Positions 48,655-59,861 of a stretch of 64,000 nucleotides of DNA are shown here, in pieces. A program made the translations under genes and the position numbers. The stretch's first letter is position 1, and the number at the start of each line of letters is the position of its first letter. Source of the DNA: Gymnopus androsaceus JB14 (lineage: Eukaryota; Basidiomycota; Agaricomycetes; Agaricales; Omphalotaceae). The notes below the pieces were generated by a model. The model worked only from the letters and a program-made list of their open reading frames with translations. It was not told the DNA's origin and ran no database searches. The DNA is taken from contig ML769397.1 of assembly GCA_009733575.1 (NCBI GenBank), positions 124,001 through 188,000 of the forward strand. The letters run 5' to 3'.

Positions 48655-51600
48655 AATGTCCGATGATGATAGTCAAAAAAGATTACTTGTACAGTAATCG
48701 AGTCAAAGCCCGTAGATTCCTGCGTCTAAAGCGATTATTCAGCGCTGCGTGAAAGGCTCTGAGCTAAAACTTACCAGAATAGGTCGAATACGTCCTCAAA
48801 TCGAGAGCGAAGGCCAAGCTTGCGCCTTATACTAAGAGGAAATTACTGGCTGAACTGAACCGAAAGATTCAGAGCAGTTTCAGGATCCAGAACTCATCTT
48901 GGGCAATAGTTGAAAGCCCTTTTATTCGAGTGCGCTTGAAAGGGTGCCTTTGTCTTTTGTCTTTTTGAGCTCAATGGATTGCCTCTTTGTTACATTTGTC
49001 CAATAGAAGGTGACATTGTTTCTTGGTCTTGTTCTTCAAAGAGGAGCACGTAATTGTATCTTGGAGACGGACTGAGCCAAGAAAGATTAAGAACAAGGAT
49101 AAGAACAAGGAAGGAAATTTGAGCGCTTATGGGAAACGCCAGCTTGCTCCTAGCGCCCGCCGCAAATATTGTCAAACTACCCTTTCAGATACACAAGAAC
49201 TTGCTCAGAAGCCGCATCGTTGAAGATATTAGCTACCAATGCAGAGAACGGGCAAGCGAAACTTGAATTCTGCTCTAATCAGTATAAGCCTCCAATTCCT
49301 GGGATTTCGATTCAGACGCCATCGAGGCGCGTCGTAAAACTTAAAAGTGCGTCAGAATTTAACAAGGTATGCTAGAATTAAATACAGATCTCTGGTCACA
49401 CCAAGCTACCAGCAGGACGACATTATGCCGGACCGCGAACAACGAGAATCGATTTTACACCAGTCCATGATTATAATCATCTTGAAATCCCTATATAGTG
49501 AAGAAGCTTCCTTAATGACACCCAAAAATCAGAGGGATACTGACCCAATGTGTCCTCAGCGTGTCCAATATCGGCGCTGTCAATAGCATGTGAGGATGAA
49601 CATGCGGAGCGTGGTCAGGTCGAGTCTGCCATTGCAGAACACCACATCGTCTTCCTCCTAACCAGCACCATCATCATCGTCACGAGTCTCTGCGGCTGCT
49701 CTTCGAGTCGTTGAAAGTGTCGTATTGACACTTGCATCATCCGGATTCGTTTGGTCTGGAGGAGCGATCTGTTTCGCATTGTTGATGGCCATTTTCCGCG
49801 CGATGCAAGCATTTCTGATTAGAGGTGGCAAAAACCTCAAGAGAGGAGAGCACACAGTGGCGCCAACAGTTGATGAAAGAGGGTGTCATTATTGTATCCA
49901 GCGTAGACAGGAGCTGATGATAATCCTGGGTCACCGCGAGCAAGATGGTCTTCTTTAATTAGTGCAAAATCGTACGCCCGGGAGCCGAGGAACTCTGGCT
50001 GCCGACGTGGATATCAAGGGATAATTTGACAAAGGTTTTCATGATATCTAGAAGACCTGGACCGAGCTATACCGCTTCGATTGAGTGTATGTATAGCAGA
50101 CTTGTATCTACTTCTCAAGACAAGATGGGCTTTCGCTCAGGAGTCCATGGCTTGGGGGCACGACAGACAGCTAGCTGAACTTCTCGAATAGCCGCATTGA
50201 CTGACATGGATTTGATACCTTCAACCGCGCGCGCAAGCAAATCAAATTTCATCCTTACTGAACCAAGTTCAAGTGACTTACAAGGAGTCGAGCAGTTTTC
50301 AAATATCTTTGGATCAATTCCAAACTTGGTCGTGTATGTCTCCTTGACAGGCGTATGCTTTCCATCGAATGGACGGAAAGGAGCTGATGCCTAAAATGTT
50401 CAGGAAGTAGCCTGCGTGATTTGAATTGCAGTAGAGGATCGTGTTTGAATTACTTGAACACTGGACCATTTTCAACCACATGGTGTCTAGTTTGGTGTCA
50501 TACGGTTTGTAGGGTATTTTCGAAGCGCAGAGTCGTTCGCGTAAGTCTAATCTTTCTGTCTAAGTTCCGAACGGACAGCCTGAGACTGTCGGAAACTAAA
50601 CGGTTAGCTTTCTTGGATAATATTATGTGTGACAATCTCATCTTTCGGAATTTATTCCGTGAGGGTGCGAATGCGCCGGCGGAAGATGTCTCTAAGGAAT
50701 ATCAAGATGCTCAATCTACTTATAATTTACTACTTATAGTTTTTTCATAACGGCAAGAATGCGCTGGCAGACATGTACCACCCTGTACCACCCAAGACTG
50801 TGGAAGACGCAATTGATATTATTGATAAGTTTGACGATTGGCTGAACCGCGGTAGTCAAGTTCGTGACCTGTCTTGTGCTACTGTAACCTGCTTCAGAAG
50901 ACCTGGATGCTCTATGATGTTTTGTACAATAACATCGAATGAATAATTCATAGCCCACTAACGTGCTCGTTGCTCGCAATAGGACATCTGATGGATTCAA
51001 CATAGGGTCACTTTTATCGGCGTTTTGCGACGTTGTTTATACTTCTACGAGCAACAGCATACTTCTGCAAAGGGAATACATCAAGGGATGATAGCGTACG
51101 ACCTCAAGCAATTTCAAGTACCTCCGACTCCGGACAAGAATGCCTGCCTCTACACTTTGCAGGATGGAAAACTTTTAATTCGTAAAACTTGTCCAATGTA
51201 CATACATAAAGTTTCACGCTACACTTTGGCTTCGTTAGGCTTTAAGGAGCGAGCCCAAAAATTGCCATAACGCTCGGGAAGCATACTTGAAAGTCACCTT
51301 CAAGTTGTCAAAGGTGAAGAAGATCTGGACCATAATCAGGCGAGCAACTAATTATGAGGAGGATCGTGAGGAAGATTTTAAGTTTCGTCTCAGCCTTCTG
51401 CTGCTGCTGTGGATCGATGAGGAGGGTGTCGGTTTCTGTAGTGTTCTGATCGGTAGTTTTGGTTTTTCTGGAGCTGAAGACACGATTTATATAGCACGAT
51501 GAAAACCGTGAAAAGGGGAAATTCGCACACAAACAACAGACTTTCTTGTGTTGTGCACGATGTTTCCAGACCTCAGCGCAAACTTGAAACGGAAATCTTG

Positions 51601-52185
51601 AGCCTAAATTCTCCTCAACTTCTATACGCGAACCAAAAAGAAAAAGACGGGGAGGGAAGTCTTCTGCAGTAGGCTCAAGGCTCAAACAAGTCGACCACGG
51701 ATGAAAAAACAGGCATGTAGAAGAAACAGTTTGAGGTGAAACCGGGCTGCGCAAATATTCGGTGCAATCGCAATAAGTTTACATAGCTTGGAGAGGAGTC
51801 AGTATTATGGAAGAATACAGGGGTCAATCAGTGGTAACCACATTTGGAAATTGAAACCCACGAATGGCGCTTGCCAGCTAGCGCTTAACTTTGGTTAGCT
51901 TTCACATTTTCTAATTCTATTTAGATTCTGTAACTTCGAGTCGTGACTTGATATTGGACAGTGGAAGTTTATAGAGGAGGTTTAATCAGCGAAGTGATGG
52001 CCGGCGGTAAACTAAACTTATGCGTAAGCAAATCTCTAAATCTAGCTTGTTTTTGACTCCGGCGAATGCTCTCTTGCGAGTTGCGGTAGTTTTCCAAAAG
52101 CCAATTACTGATAGACCTCTACTTTCTAGAAGTTTCCTTGACTAAGACGCCGAGGGCCTGAGACATAATAATCATACGGTATCAA
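48655..52185. other. Gene-poor 3.5-kb region
   Basis: Short frames exist (minus 49658-49855 with NTTLSTTRRAAAETRDDDDG; plus 50421-50750; plus 51025-51270; minus 51308-51754). None shows a domain, signal peptide or convincing splice structure. No terminal repeats or transposase remnants were found by eye. Decayed genes or unannotated RNA cannot be excluded. Confidence 0.35.
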
Positions 52186-54265
52186 ATGACAGAAATAATG
52201 GAGAAGCCTTCCATAGTCGAACAAGTCGCTGAGATCCGCAGCTCAAACAGGGCCTCTATGGAATCCACAAGGATCAGTGACGGTGTGCAGGAGAGTACGA
52301 AAGTTGAAGAAACACCTACGAGCAATCCGTTTGAGGTGCCAGATGGGGGTACTAGAGGCTGGCTTTGTGTTTTTGGTGTGCGTAAATTTCATCTTTTACA
52401 AACAAGGATTTTAAATTTGCGTTTCTCTGCAGGGATTCATGATTTCCGTTACATGCTGTACGTGAAATCCACTCTTTCATGAAGAGAGCAAGCAATGACC
52501 ATTCCATTCTATCCTCTCTTAGATGGTGTTGCGAATACCGTGCGTCTCCACAGGGTGTTTTGCTTGGGAATTACGCTTATACCTACATATTAGTTTGGGG
52601 TGTTCGAAGAATACTATTCCACCAATCAACTATCTAACGAGTCTCTGAACAATATTTCATGGATTGGCTCCTTCAACTGTGTTTAATCCTCCTGGTCGGT
52701 TGTGTATCAGGACCTTTATGCGACGCCGGGGTGAGCATCGCATAGTCCGTAGTGATACTTTGGTCAACTTTATTCTAGTATTTCAAACATTTAATTGGAT
52801 CCGGCGGACTTTTGTTCGTGTTTTGCTTAATGATGACCTCGATATCAACCGGTACGCCAGTGCTATGACTTTGCTTTATCTTATACTGGTATCGACACAA
52901 ATTTGCAGAGTATTATCAGTTCGTTCTCAGCCAAGGAATTGGCGTCGGCGTGAGTCCCCTCCTTTACAAATCCACCCTATGTTTAGCGGGGATTTTCTCT
53001 GTTTGTTCAGCTCGCACAAGGCATGCTGTTCACACCAGGAATGGCCGTCCTTGCTCATCACTTCAAGCGCTATCGCACTATGGTCTTTGGCATATTCGCT
53101 GCAGGCGCGTCTATAGGTGGAGTCATCCTCCCTATTGCATTGCAAAGACTGTTCACCGAAGTTGGGTTCGGTTGGGGAGTCCGAATACGTGAGTGTGACT
53201 GGGTTTGTGTGTATAGTACTAAGGATGATGAATCTGATCATTATATATATACATACAGTTGGATTATTAGTTTTGGTTTGTGTTGGGACGGGATTTGTGT
53301 GCTGTACGACTCGATTTCCACCTAGGAAAGGTGGACGGGTGCTGGATATTCGTGTTTGTCCGTCTTTTACTCTCTCTTATGTACTTACACAAGTAGCTGA
53401 TATCACCTTGCAGTTCAATCACTGTCGTATTCGCTCCTAGTACTAGGTGCAGGTTTCGTTGGTCTAGGACTGTATGTGCTCTCCCATAGATCTTATCTAA
53501 AAGCTCATTCAATGACAGTTATGCTCCGGTCAACTTTGGTGTTGTATACGCGACAGACCATGGGATGTCTCAAGAGCTGGCGTTCTACTCGTAAGTATGA
53601 TCTATCTAGCCAATTAGGCCTAACGCTCTTCCTTCAGCCTTGCCATCCTCAATGCCGGATCCTTTATCGGTCGTGTCCTTCCCAACATTCTTGCGACGAA
53701 GTTCGGGCCCACGAACCTACTTATTGGATCATGTACAGTATCCTCGATAAGCTTGTACGGTACGTTGTCAGGCTTTTTGTGCTCGGGAATTTGCGCCTTT
53801 ATACATGGCTATAGTTTGGTTCACTGCAACAAGCAATCGCGGGTATGCTGGCTTTTGAAGCGATATTTGGCATAACTAGTGGTTAGTCTGTTCCTTTCTG
53901 TAAATTCTGATGACCGTCGTTAATTGCTTGGATTGTTGAAGGTGCCTACGTATCATGTCTACCAGCTGCTGTAGCAAGTTTAACGAAAAACCCGAACGAA
54001 ACTGGGTTTGTCTTCTCGTCTTACTTTACTATTCGTGATCTCTCATGGAACCTTGCCTTTCTTAAGTTTACGACTGGGAATGATGTTTTTCTCAACATCC
54101 TTCTTCTGGCTCGTCAGCTCACCGATCCAAGGTGCACTGATAGGCATCGATGGGTCGTATTGGCCTCTTTGTGTGTTTTCTGGCTCGACGGTTTTACTGG
54201 GAGTTGTGTTTATGCTTGTGTCAAGGTATCTGGTTCAGAAGGAGACCAGAACATGGAAAATTTGA
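52186..54265 (+). CDS. MFS transporter, monocarboxylate-transporter-like
   Basis: A long polar N-terminus (MTEIMEKPSIVEQVAEIRSS) leads to VPDGGTRGWLCVFG, the conserved DGG.GW of fungal MCT-type MFS proteins. Exons follow with FGVFEEYYSTNQLSNESLNN, ISWIGSFN, YYQFVLSQGIGVG, GMLFTPGMAVLAHHFKRYRT, GIFAAGASIGGVILPIALQR, FIGRVLPNILATKFGPTNLL and QGALIGIDGSYWPLCVFSGS. About 12 helices are spread over at least nine exons with short introns. Such proteins move monocarboxylates, riboflavin or similar solutes across the plasma membrane. One T seems missing at 52682-52684, where GSFNCV should run into LILLVGCVSGPLCDAG. A second MFS gene follows on the same strand. Confidence 0.8.
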
Positions 54266-54612
54266 GTTGGATTGTGGGTGTACTCGTGGAGGATCATAGT
54301 CGGGAGTCCTGATGCTGCTGCCCTCTACCTAGTAGTACCTTTCGCGCGGGCTGTCATATGTGTTCTCTAATAAAAGAAAGCATTTTTCAGTTCTATGTAT
54401 CTGGCTCCAATATGCGCTGTGCTCTATACATGTTTGAGTTGCAGGTTTTATGTCTGTTCGGAGGCGCGACGGAATCACCGGGATGATTCCCGCTGATCGC
54501 GACGTGTCGTGCGTGATGGCGTGAAGCTTTCAATAACCCTTATCTCTCTTGATTCGTTCGTCTTGTATAATTAGCTCCTCAAGGCCTTGTAGGCCTCTTC
54601 TGCAACTCACTG
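54266..54612. other. Short intergenic spacer between MFS genes
   Basis: The region carries the 3' end of the first transporter and the promoter of the second. CCGCTGATCGCGACGTGTCG lies near 54490. No gene is seen. Confidence 0.4.
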
Positions 54613-56940
54613 ATGTCTCCTCCTAATCCCAACCCACCCCAAATCCCAGAAACGTTTGGTCGAGCAAGAATTGTAGTATTGCTTGCAAGTTTGCTGGCTG
54701 CTGTGGCTGCTGGAACAAACTACGTGAGTAGGCTTTTATATCGGAAAATTAATGGTCGTAGCTGAGATGTATGAATGGTTTTGAGGTCTTTTCAGGTGAG
54801 CCAATACGTTATCAGTGATAACGAGTAGGTTCGACCTACTCTTGAAGAAGGTCATCAATAATGCTAATTCCTAGCGTACGGACCGCAACTTGGTGCAAGA
54901 CTTGGCATTAGGTGAGGCCCAGGTTGCATCTGTATGGCGCGTCGCTCACCTTTCAAAGCCATACCCAATTAAATTTCATAGGCCTAGGAGGAAATGGTGA
55001 GCTCGAGCTTAATCGCTTAGAACCAGCTTGGCACTAAACCGGTCTAGTCGGAGTCTATGTTAGTGCGCCAATTTGGGGAAAGATTGTCGATTCACGAGGA
55101 CCAAAATCTTTGTTGCTTTCGGGATTTGTCTTATTGCTAGCAGGATACTCTGGGATAAGACTTATCTACGATGCTGGACTTCCAGCAAACACTTCTACGC
55201 TGTCAACTGCGATGTTGGCTTTGTTAATCGCGTGCAGCTTTATGACTGGAGTTGGAGGAAATGGCGGTTTGGCTGCAGCGATTAACACGACAGCAAAGAC
55301 GTTCCCGGATACAAGTTGTACGTGCCCTCTCTTTCTTTCCCTCTCTTTCGTTTGCTTTGCTTACTTACCTCCTGATAGCGAGGTTCTACTACTGGTTTAG
55401 TCATATCTGGCTTTGGCCTCTCTGCTTTCCTATTCTCTGCTATCGCACACCTTGCCTTTCCGGGGAACACATCCTCATTCCTCCTTCTCCTCTCTATCGG
55501 CACATCTTTCCCCATGCTCATTGGGGTGGCCTTTGTCCGACCTATACCCTTACATGCCTCCGAAGCGCACCACGAACCCTTTGACATTGACCACGCAGAA
55601 GCAGACGCTGCTTCGCTGGCTCCGTCCATCATCTCTACGCCTATTAACACACGAGCACTGGTTACGATAGTCGGACTAATCTATTATCTGAACGTGACCG
55701 GGATGAAGGACTCGAAGCGGGGCATCGACAGATGCCTACTACAGCTGCGCAGGATTACATCCCTGACGCGCGAGCAGGAGGGATGGAGCTCAGTCCGGCG
55801 AGAAGCGTGTCTCGTAGTCCACGTAGGCATCGGTCGAGCAGTGCTCGGAGGAGCTTTAGTCAAAGTGGAAAGTTGCTTTTAGATGCAGGACCAAATGTGT
55901 ACGGCGTTAAACTATGGTCGTCGATTGATTTTTGGATACCGTTTATATCCCTGTCGTTGTGTGAGTTGCTTTTTCCTGAGTTTTTTTTCAGCGTTTTTTG
56001 TTCGTGCATAATAGTAAACTTTTCTTTGAATTTAGTGAGCGGTACTGGATTGATGTGTAGGTTCAATTCTCTTCGGAATGAATAGTTGGTATCGAGCTCT
56101 TTGGCTTTGTTGCAGATATCAACAACGTCGGGTCCATGGCACAGGCACTATACACTTATAGGCATCTGGACAACTACAATGAGATTGACGCATCGCAGTG
56201 GCAAGCAACGCAAGTCTCTACTATTCAGTTTCATGAACTTTCTCTGGTCGTGTGCTTATTGGTGTGTGTTTGATTGAAGAAGTACTTTGGAGTCGATAGT
56301 TGAAAACTAATTATAATGCTTTCCACTAGGCCTACTCTCGGATTTCGTCAAATCTCGATTCAACCTCCCGCGCTCGACATTACTCGTCCTAGTAGCATTA
56401 ATCATACTTTTATCGCAGGTAGCAGCTACGCATATCGAGAATGTGGGGATCCTTTGGAGAGCAAGCGCGTTGCTGGGTTTGGGATATGGGAGTATGTTCT
56501 CCTTGTACGCTACATTGTGTATAGAGTGGTTCGGATTGCGTCAGTGTCTCTTTCTCTCTATCCGTAACCTACCAACTAATCTATCCCCTCCCAGCACACT
56601 TCTCCGAAAACTGGGGATACCTCTCCCTCTCTCCCCTCTTCGGAGGAAACATCTTTCCGTCTTATTCGGTCGCAACCTCGATGCCCACGAACGAGATCCC
56701 ACAGAGAAGACATACATGCCTCCGCCTTCGAGAATTCCACCAAGACAGTGTCTCCAGGGGCTACCGTGCTATGTCGATTCATTGTATCTGACGATTGGAG
56801 CGTGTGCGGTTGCGATGGTGCTCAGTGTGTGGGCAGCATGGAGGGATAGGAACAAGGCGATGGAAGGGGACAGGGAGGGAGTGTATAGAAGGCTTCCGGA
56901 GGTTATTTGGGAAGAAGAGGAGGAGGATAGGGAAGATTAA
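54613..56940 (+). CDS. MFS transporter, Nodulin-like/MCH1-like
   Basis: It starts MSPPNPNPPQIPETFGRARI, then VVLLASLLAAVAAGTNY, AYGPQLGARLGI, GGNVGVYVSAPIWGKIVDSR, LLSGFVLLLAGYSGIRLIYD, LIACSFMTGVGGNGGLAAAI and ISGFGLSAFLFSAIAHLAFP. This is the pattern of the Nodulin-like MFS subfamily that includes yeast Mch1. A long cytosolic loop follows (Ser/Arg-rich, RRHRSSSARRSFS), then GPNVYGVKLWSSIDFW, NNVGSMAQALYTY, GLLSDFVKSRF, ILWRASALLGLGYGSMFSLY and a C-terminal acidic tail (EEEEEDRED). One T seems missing at 56653-56655, because GGNIF and VLFGRNLDAHE are a base out of phase. The substrate is unknown. Confidence 0.75.
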
Positions 56941-57603
56941 GAAGAGACCGAAGATAATGTTGTATGTATCATTCTGGGCAATTCGTTGTTGTTTTTATGA
57001 TCTTTCGTCACGGCGACTCCCCTGGCGCCCAACTGTTTTCAGAGCACGCCATGAAGGTACGCAACACCTTATGACTCGTTGAAGAGCACCCACACAAGTA
57101 TTACGACCTATATTCTACGAATGGCCGAGTAAGGTACACCCTACAGTAGTAGAGAACAAAGTACTCCTTAGCCTGGAGCGTTCACCATGGGTGTCAATTT
57201 ACGAATGACCTTTCACAAATCGCAGCCATGTCTTCCAGAGTTACCGAACTCGGAAAACTCGAAAACACTACGAAAAATAATCAAGTTCTCATTGATGCAC
57301 CATAGACGAAACCTACAAAATCAGATGCGTTGACCCGTAGCATACGACGACGGAAGGTGACTTGAGCTTGCTCCAGCTTTTTGAGGCGAAATGAGGGCCC
57401 ACACGAGTCGTAAAGCGTTAAAGCCTCGGACGGTTATTTTTACTATCAGATTATGCAGACTTTTTTTTTCTTCTTTCTCTTCTTTTTCTACAACATCCCG
57501 CAATAGTGGCACACAAAGACTTGACTGAAGCCGATGTAAAGTTGAGACCAAGAAGCGTGTCCACAGCGAGATTGTAGCCCAGAACCTCACTGCAACAATA
57601 TTA
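56941..57603. other. Intergenic, no gene recognised
   Basis: Flank between the second transporter and the MITE. Only short frames without motifs are seen. Confidence 0.4.
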
Positions 57604-57611
57604 GAGCTACG

Positions 57612-58244
57612 AGGACCTCGGAAACTCCCCCCAAACGTTGTCCGGAATAGCGTATTTTAGGTCGCGATTTTGGCGATTTTCCTGTCCGATTATAGCGTAC
57701 TTTAGGTCGGCGCGTCTGCGCCGAACCGAAATTTTTGAGGGATTTTTGAGGGATTTTGCACCCAAAGAAGCATGCCAAAGCTGAAGAAGTACAACGCTGA
57801 AGCGCTAGAGTGCAGCAACAGAAGTAAAGCTTACGAGTAACGAGTAGAAGTCTAATACGTATCACACTCATGCACCCGTCGCCAATGTCTTGTACCATCT
57901 TGGGAGTGACGCGCTGTCTGGTTCACATAGTAACATGCAGCTGAATGGTCGTTCAGGGAAACGGTGGCAAGCGTTCCAAAAGCAGGGGGCAAAAAAGGCT
58001 CTCAAGGCTTTACCTGCTTTGAAAATTATAATACCTGCCCGAAAAGGATCTCAGGGATGCATTTAGGTCATTTTTAACGTACGTAGAAGCCTGTAGGAGC
58101 GCTCAGGAATTTTTTGAAATTTTTTGGAAATTTTTTGAAATTCACGTGACCGTCCCTGTCCGAAATAGCGTATTTGAGCTCAAAATCATAGCGTACTTCA
58201 GGGCACTTGACCGGACAACGTTTGGGGGGAGTTTCCGAGGTCCT
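57612..58244. mobile_element. MITE with 34-bp perfect terminal inverted repeats and 8-bp target duplication
   Basis: Ends 57612-57645 and 58211-58244 are exact inverted copies (34 of 34), beginning AGGACCTCGGAAACTCCCCC. The 8 bp GAGCTACG is duplicated at 57604-57611 and 58245-58252. Just inside both ends lie repeats of ATAGCGTAYTT (57648, 57694; 58165, 58187), likely transposase-binding subterminal motifs. No transposase is encoded. An 8-bp duplication fits hAT-type (or P-type) elements, though the terminus AGGACC is not a classic hAT end. Perfect ends imply recent movement. Confidence 0.9.
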
Positions 58245-58252
58245 GAGCTACG

Positions 58253-59118
58253 GTTGAAGAGTTGGAACATGCTAGACTCACATCACTTCATTCCCATACT
58301 ATTAAGAAAAGATACTCTTATATACTCTTATCATCAGCAAAGAAAAGGCGACTGTTGAGCACAACTTGCCTCAAGTACTAATAAGGATAACTCTATTGGG
58401 CAACCCCCTTGCCTGGCGACAACCCACGAATTGCGTAAATAGATCTTATGGCCTCCGGTCACTCCGTGAACCTTCCGGAGAGCGCTCAATTACCTTGCCA
58501 CCCTCGACATCAACCAGCGGCGACCACAGCTACTCATGTAGGACTCTCAACTCTGGTCTGCTAGGACCAGCTTGACTCTATTTTTCTTAAGTGGCCTGGA
58601 TGTTTGCAATGCATTATTCACGCAAATCAGTTGCATCGACAGTAGTCAATGCTGCCGCGCCACAGTTGAATGGAATTGAGAAAATAAGCACTCAGAGGAT
58701 GCTGAAGGTTCCTGAGATCTCTGCGGTAACTGGATGGAGCGCAGGCAGCTAGATTTTAATGCCTATTCGTTCTTGGAATCTCCTGCGTTTCCACATCAAG
58801 GCTTCACCGAATGAGTTATTAACTCGTTCTCGCGGTCAACATGATCCTGTTAATGGATTCGCGCTGCCACTCACATCTCCAAATGATGCCCAGCAAGCCA
58901 GATATGCTCTCATAGAAGAGATCCTCACTCCGAATCCTTGCGAGACCACTCAGATCTCCCGACTGAGATGTGCGGCATGCGCTGATAGGTGCTAGTGACT
59001 ACATACTTGATTGGTATTAGTACTCAATCCCATCAAGAAGGAGCGGAATACAACTGGAAGGTGTCATAAAGTAGACTTGAAGTTCCAGGACTAAAGGTTA
59101 AACATTGTAGCTAGTGGC
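58253..59118. other. Intergenic between two MITEs
   Basis: Plus frames at 58366-58575 and 58759-58995 have no known motif. Nothing else is seen. Confidence 0.4.
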
Positions 59119-59120
59119 TA

Positions 59121-59318
59121 TTGCCTGTTGCATTAGGTTCTATAGGTCAACAATCTTGTGAACTTGTTTGTTTGGGCCAAGAAATGAAATGAATGGAAAC
59201 GAAAGGCCCAGGCCGAGCCCACGCCGAAATGAATGTGTGCATAGCCCTTCATTCATTTTGGGCCCAAATAAACAAGTTCAAAAATCTTCGGACCTATAGA
59301 ACCTAATGCAACAGGCAA
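59121..59318. mobile_element. Short palindromic MITE, TA target
   Basis: The 28 bp at 59121-59148 (TTGCCTGTTGCATTAGGTTC..) and 59291-59318 are exact inverted copies, flanked by TA on both sides. The complementarity continues imperfectly inwards (GAACTTGTTTGTTTGGGCC at 59160-59178 against 59261-59279), so the whole element of about 198 bp can fold into one hairpin. It is non-coding. A TA duplication suggests mobilisation by a Tc1/mariner-like transposase. Confidence 0.85.
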
Positions 59319-59320
59319 TA

Positions 59321-59861
59321 ACATCTTTTGAGTGTGAGGAATACATAGCCGTCCTGGTTCCATGAAAGATGGAGGGAGGAAATGAGTAGACTGCGCATCT
59401 CTAGCAGGTGATCCAAACTGAATAAGAGTGATGTACAGCGCTTTTCGAAAACCTTTGGCTCAAAATTAAAAATTCGTAATGATGGGCACGCTCAACCAAG
59501 CACTTATGACCGGATGCGCCTCATACAGATGCGAGTATTGCGTGGAACACGTTTTTGGGCGTGAAACTGTCAGCCATCCCAGGTGGGTAGTCGCACACCA
59601 TCCCGCTGCTTGCGCACTGTACTTTCGAGCCCATCCGAAGAGTGATGGGAACGTTGCTATGGCTGTGAAATCAATAGATTACGGAATATTTATTTTTGAA
59701 AAAAACTGGCACATGCCAAGGTTTCCGGAAAGCGCTGTAATGTGCCAGTGCAACGGACACAGATGGTTCCTTGATGGTTCCTGGACTTCAGGTATATAAG
59801 CCCTAAGGGTGTCGGAACTTTTGTTCCATTTCACACCCAGCTGTCTATTGCGGAAATTGGA
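59321..59861. other. Upstream region of the STAND gene
   Basis: A plus frame of 106 codons (59479-59799) is open but not recognised. It ends beside the TATA box at 59793, so it is probably not translated. Confidence 0.4.
59793..59800 (+). promoter_or_regulatory. TATA box of the STAND gene
   Basis: TATATAAG lies 62 bp before the start codon at 59862, a suitable distance for a core promoter with a short 5' leader. Confidence 0.5.

Noticed and set aside
48655..52185. A large transposon filling the gene-poor region
   Set aside because: No terminal inverted or long direct repeats, transposase, reverse transcriptase or integrase motifs were found by eye on either strand.
59479..59799. 106-codon open frame upstream of the STAND gene as a small effector gene
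   Set aside because: No signal peptide, domain or splice structure is seen, and its end overlaps the TATA box of the downstream gene.
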